Source: CAZLGC01 sp964559275
Lineage (GTDB): Bacteria; Patescibacteriota; CALEFQ01
Length of the DNA stretch: 17,492 nucleotides
NCBI GenBank assembly: GCA_964559275.1
Contig: CAZLGC010000020.1
Location: 1 to 17,492 of the forward strand
Direction: 5' to 3'
The notes below the pieces were generated by a model that did not search any database, was not told the DNA's origin, and saw nothing but the letters and a program-made list of their open reading frames with translations. Made by a program: the position numbers and the translations under genes. Shown piece by piece: positions 14,659-17,492 of this stretch (the first letter of the stretch is position 1; every line of letters begins with the position of its first letter).

Positions 14659-15732
14659 ATGCCCGCTGCTGCCAAACTAAAACTAGAACAGTATTTCAAC
14701 GTCATGCTCGAGAAAGGAGCCTCTGATTTGCATTTATCGGTCGGTCGTCCGCCGACTCTGCGTGTAGACCGAAAACTAATTCCGATTGAGGGTGCACCAG
14801 TCCTGACAGCTAATGGTACCGCGGAATTAGTGGGAGCCATTCTCAATGAACAGCAGATGGAGACTTTCAAAAGCCAGCGGGAATTGGATGTTTCTTATTC
14901 ATTTGGTGACAAGGCTCGGTTTCGCATCAATGTTTTTCACCAAAAGGGTAATGTCGGCGGTGCCTTCCGCTTAATTCCCAGCAAAATCAGGACAATTGAG
15001 GAATTGAACCTGCCCCTGATACTGAAGGAATTCACGAAGGAGTTTCAGGGTTTAGTGCTGCTGGTTGGTCCAACCGGGCATGGTAAATCGACGACCCTGG
15101 CGGCGATGCTTGATCTTATCAATCATTCCCGGGCGGAGCATATAATTACAATTGAAGATCCGATTGAATATCTTTTTACACCGGATAAATCGATTATTGA
15201 CCAGCGTGAGCTGAACCAAGATACAATGTCATTCGCCCGGGCCCTGCGTTCAGCCTTGCGCGAGGACGGTGATGTCATCATGGTCGGCGAGATGCGTGAC
15301 CTGGACACGATTGCGACGACAATTACGGTTGCGGAAACCGGACACCTGGTCTTTGCCACTTTGCATACTAATAATGCTGCCCAGACCGTGGATCGTATAA
15401 TTGATGTGTTTCCGTCTCACCAGCAAAACCAAGTCCGGATGCAGCTGGCCAGTATCATAACGGCGGTAGTCTCCCAGCGTCTGATACCCAAGATTGGCGG
15501 GGGTCGGATTGTCGCGACAGAAGTGATGGTAGCGACCTCAGCTATTCGCAACCTGATTCGTGAGGGCAAAGCCTATCAGCTGGACAGCATTATCCAGACC
15601 AGTGCCGAAGAAGGTATGGTGTCACTGGACAGTTCTCTGGCTCATTTGGTTCGTACTCAGCAGATAACTATGGAAGACGCGATGATGTTCTCCACTGATC
15701 CGAAGAATCTTTCCTCCCTCCTCCAGCGTTAG
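14659..15732 (+). CDS. pilT: Type IV pilus retraction ATPase PilT
   Basis: This 357-residue protein has the usual length for PilT. The sequence shows the N-terminal ASDLHL motif (21-26), Walker A GPTGHGKST (137-145), the Asp box ITIEDPIEY, Walker B DVIMVGEMRD (205-214), the His box TGHLVFATLHT (227-237) and the PilT-specific AIRNLIREGKAYQ (295-307). The tetracysteine site of PilB is absent. It powers pilus disassembly, producing twitching or pulling in attached material such as DNA or a host cell. Two small deviations are His in place of the common Ser in Walker A and Gly in place of Pro in the usual 'REDPDV'. The catalytic residues are intact. There is no ribosome binding site. Confidence 0.96.
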   Translation: MPAAAKLKLEQYFNVMLEKGASDLHLSVGRPPTLRVDRKLIPIEGAPVLTANGTAELVGAILNEQQMETFKSQRELDVSYSFGDKARFRINVFHQKGNVGGAFRLIPSKIRTIEELNLPLILKEFTKEFQGLVLLVGPTGHGKSTTLAAMLDLINHSRAEHIITIEDPIEYLFTPDKSIIDQRELNQDTMSFARALRSALREDGDVIMVGEMRDLDTIATTITVAETGHLVFATLHTNNAAQTVDRIIDVFPSHQQNQVRMQLASIITAVVSQRLIPKIGGGRIVATEVMVATSAIRNLIREGKAYQLDSIIQTSAEEGMVSLDSSLAHLVRTQQITMEDAMMFSTDPKNLSSLLQR

Positions 15733-15735
15733 TAA

Positions 15736-15763
15736 TTTTGCGTTTTAAGTTTTACCTTTTGCG
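15736..15763 (+). repeat. Period-7 tandem repeat, TTTTNNN type (4 units)
   Basis: Four perfect-register units, each TTTT plus three variable bases (GCG, AAG, ACC, GCG), fill the pilT-pilC spacer. They end eight bases before the pilC start codon. Confidence 0.7.
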
Positions 15764-15771
15764 TTCAAAAG

Positions 15772-16977
15772 ATGCCTGTATTCAATTACAAAGCTAGAAA
15801 TCCCAAAGGCGAACTCCAGTCCGGCATAGTTGATGCTGCTAACGAACAGTCAGCGGCGGACGTTTTGCGCAGCCATAATTTAGTGGTTGTTTCTCTGGCA
15901 GAAGAAGGCAAAGAGTTTGGCCTACAAAGCCGGGTGCGTATGTTTGAGCGCGTTCACCCGCGTGACATAGTTATTTTTGCTCGCCAGCTGGCAACGATGA
16001 TATCAGCCACCTTGCCTCTGGTGCAGGCTCTGAAGATTCTGACCGAACAGCAGGAAAACCAGCTTTTTCGCTCGGTACTGGCGGGGGTTTCCGCAGACGT
16101 TGAGGGCGGTGCCAGGCTGTCAGTTGCTTTGGAACAGTATCCCAAAGTATTCAGTACATTCTTTGTAAGTGTCATCAACTCCGGTGAGACCAGTGGTAAA
16201 TTGGATGAATCCTTGCAGTATTTGGCTGACCAAATGGAAAAGGATTACGAACTTAATTCTAGAATCAAAAGCTCTTTGTATTATCCAGGATTCATTTTGG
16301 GCGGCATAATTGTAGTTGGTATAATCATGGTGACTTATGTTGTTCCGCAACTGGAGTCTGTATTGGGGGACATGGAAAATTTACCCTGGACCACTACAGT
16401 TTTATTAGGAGTAAGTGATTTCATACGCAATTTCTGGTGGGTAATAGTTATTGCGCTTGGCGTTCTGGCTTTGTGGCTTCGGTCTTATTCCCGTTCCGAA
16501 AAAGGTAAAGCTAGCCTGGACAGCCTGAAGCTTCGTCTGCCTATTTTTGGCAAACTGTTCCAGTGGGTTTACATTGTCCGCATGACTAGAAATATGAGCA
16601 CTCTTTTGTCCGGCGGCGTGAAAATTCTAGAAGCACTGGAGACTACAGCGGATGTTATAGGCAATTCTGTTTATGAAGATATTATTCGCCGATCAGCCAA
16701 AAGAGTAGAAGCGGGTGATTCTATGTCGTCGGTGCTAAAAAAAGAGCCAGCGGTGCCACTAATGGTAGCCCAGGTGATCGAGGTGGGGGAGCAGACCGGA
16801 AAGCTGCCCTTTACTCTAAACAAGATAGCCGATTTTTACACCAGTGAGCTGGATAACGCCGTCCGGGGCCTTTCTTCTTTGCTGGAGCCGGTAATTATGG
16901 TAATATTAGGGATAGGCGTAGGGATCTTGATGGCAGCGGTCATTATGCCGATTTATAATATATCTTCGCAGTTTTAG
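15772..16977 (+). CDS. pilC: Type IV pilus platform protein PilC
   Basis: This 401-residue polytopic membrane protein has two GspF/T2SSF domains. The first (about 67-190) begins with IVIFARQLATMISATLPLVQAL and contains the family's conserved GE.SG.L (SGETSGKL). The second (about 265-393) repeats the pattern with the matching GEQTGKL. Membrane helices are visible near 170-195, 215-238 and at the C-terminus (about 370-395, MVILGIGVGILMAAVIMPIY). It sits in the centre of the machine and passes the motion of PilB or PilT to pilins. The length is normal and it completes the motor set of this operon. No ribosome binding site is seen. Confidence 0.95.
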   Translation: MPVFNYKARNPKGELQSGIVDAANEQSAADVLRSHNLVVVSLAEEGKEFGLQSRVRMFERVHPRDIVIFARQLATMISATLPLVQALKILTEQQENQLFRSVLAGVSADVEGGARLSVALEQYPKVFSTFFVSVINSGETSGKLDESLQYLADQMEKDYELNSRIKSSLYYPGFILGGIIVVGIIMVTYVVPQLESVLGDMENLPWTTTVLLGVSDFIRNFWWVIVIALGVLALWLRSYSRSEKGKASLDSLKLRLPIFGKLFQWVYIVRMTRNMSTLLSGGVKILEALETTADVIGNSVYEDIIRRSAKRVEAGDSMSSVLKKEPAVPLMVAQVIEVGEQTGKLPFTLNKIADFYTSELDNAVRGLSSLLEPVIMVILGIGVGILMAAVIMPIYNISSQF

Positions 16978-16979
16978 GT

Positions 16980-17014
16980 TAGAAAATAGAAGGTAGAACA
17001 TAGAAAATGGAAGG
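16980..17014 (+). repeat. Period-7 tandem repeat, TAGAANN type (5 units)
   Basis: Five consecutive 7-base units of the form T(A/G)GAANN run from the pilC-downstream spacer into the next gene. The last unit junction creates the ATG at 17007. Eleven bases (16980-16990) recur in the clpC-comF spacer on the other strand. Confidence 0.7.
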
Positions 17015-17363
17015 AGGGATATCAGAAGGGAAAATTAAAAGATTTCAGGACTTGTTTGTTTATCAAAATCTCTATCAGGCGATGGTTCTCGTCCATAGAG
17101 ATCTGGTCAAAAGCTTGCCGGCGCAGGAGCGTTTTGATTTGGTATCGCAAGTACGTCGAGCGTCCAAGGCCGGCCCGGCAATTTTGGCCGAAGGGTGGCC
17201 AAAAAGGTATTATCGGAAAGTCTGGCGGAAATATCTTCTGGATGTACAGGGTGAATGCAGTGAGATGATTCATCATTTGAATGTATGCTCCGATATTTAT
17301 CCCGGCTCAGTGCCCGTTGATTTAATTAACCGGTTGCTGAAGTTGTATAGCATTGGATTATGA
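17007..17363 (+). CDS. Four-helix-bundle protein (S23 / 23S rRNA IVS family)
   Basis: This 118-residue protein matches the four-helix-bundle family named after ORFs in 23S rRNA intervening sequences. It has an N-terminal IKRFQDLFVYQNLYQAMVLV helix (about 10-29), the helix-2 signature ERFDLVSQVRRAS (41-53), the P-AILAEGW turn (58-64), a long third helix (KVWRKYLLDVQGECSEMIHHL) and a final helix. Here it is free-standing, next to pilC. The function is unknown; a nucleic-acid or protein adaptor role has been suggested for the family. The ATG at 17007 lies within a repeat tract and the family usually begins near IK.F.DL, so the true start could lie a few codons in. AAGGAGGG at 17011-17018 is inside the annotated frame. 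Confidence 0.85.
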   Translation: MEGGISEGKIKRFQDLFVYQNLYQAMVLVHRDLVKSLPAQERFDLVSQVRRASKAGPAILAEGWPKRYYRKVWRKYLLDVQGECSEMIHHLNVCSDIYPGSVPVDLINRLLKLYSIGL

Positions 17364-17392
17364 TTTTTGGAAAGCTGATTATTAGGATAGGA

Positions 17393-17491
17393 CTAAAAAT
17401 GGTCAATTTCATCAGTTTTAAAAGCGATATCTACTACACCATTAGGATCAAACATACTATCGATATCATCCGAACTTATGGGATCACAATA
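17393..17491 (-). CDS. Possible C-terminal end of a gene running off the right edge
   Basis: The minus strand is open from the window edge to a TAG at 17395-17393 (32 codons before the stop). It gives an Asp-rich peptide containing SSDDIDSMFDPNGVVDI and ending EIDHF. I do not recognise it. The plus strand is also open here from an ATG at 17399 to the edge, with a hydrophobic, Ile-rich translation that looks like the antisense of the Asp-rich frame. The minus frame looks more protein-like, but the evidence is thin. Confidence 0.35.
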   Translation of the reverse strand, partial: YCDPISSDDIDSMFDPNGVVDIAFKTDEIDHF

Positions 17492-17492
17492 A

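Overview
The window looks like a piece of a Patescibacteria (CPR) chromosome, probably Parcubacteria-like. The evidence is the type IV pilus (T4P) locus, which has the order pilM-pilN-pilO-(small membrane protein)-pilB-pilT-pilC with no secretin gene. It is preceded by a very large Sec-exported protein with repeated W-rich 'GYAW.PN.GW' motifs of the kind I associate with this group. Short spacers filled with low-complexity repeats and a free-standing S23/IVS-type four-helix-bundle protein also fit. The assignment rests on family knowledge and was not checked by a search.

Positions 1-1109 form a small accessory and tRNA region: a GIY-YIG domain protein (minus strand), tRNA-Ser(UGA) with an encoded CCA, a broken 5' half of a second tRNA-Ser, tRNA-Ser(GCU) with an unusually long flanking inverted repeat, and several GC-rich palindromes. 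Positions 1050-1835 hold a DUF5680-like gene with a near-consensus promoter, a strong ribosome binding site and a terminator. It is followed by a decayed C-terminal copy of the same family and a second terminator. Positions 1858-2631 hold an unrecognised charged protein.

Positions 2658-6002 (minus strand) carry clpC and comF, an AAA+ unfoldase and a competence-type phosphoribosyltransferase-fold protein. They are divergent from recX (6115-6585).

Positions 6694-16977 are one long plus-strand T4P locus. The 1127-residue secreted protein comes first, followed by PilM (cytoplasmic actin-like scaffold), PilN and PilO (membrane alignment proteins), a 92-residue membrane protein in the place where diderms encode PilP, PilB (extension ATPase), PilT (retraction ATPase) and PilC (platform protein). 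No pilin, prepilin peptidase or secretin is present, so these must be encoded elsewhere if the pilus is functional. An S23/IVS-like protein and a possible gene end at the right edge close the window.

No wholly new system is evident. The most noteworthy signals are a family of degenerate 7-base tandem repeats in the spacers (four clear sites, three of them inside or just after the pil operon), the extended acceptor helix around tRNA-Ser(GCU), the tRNA-Ser fragment cut inside its anticodon, and the modular giant surface protein.
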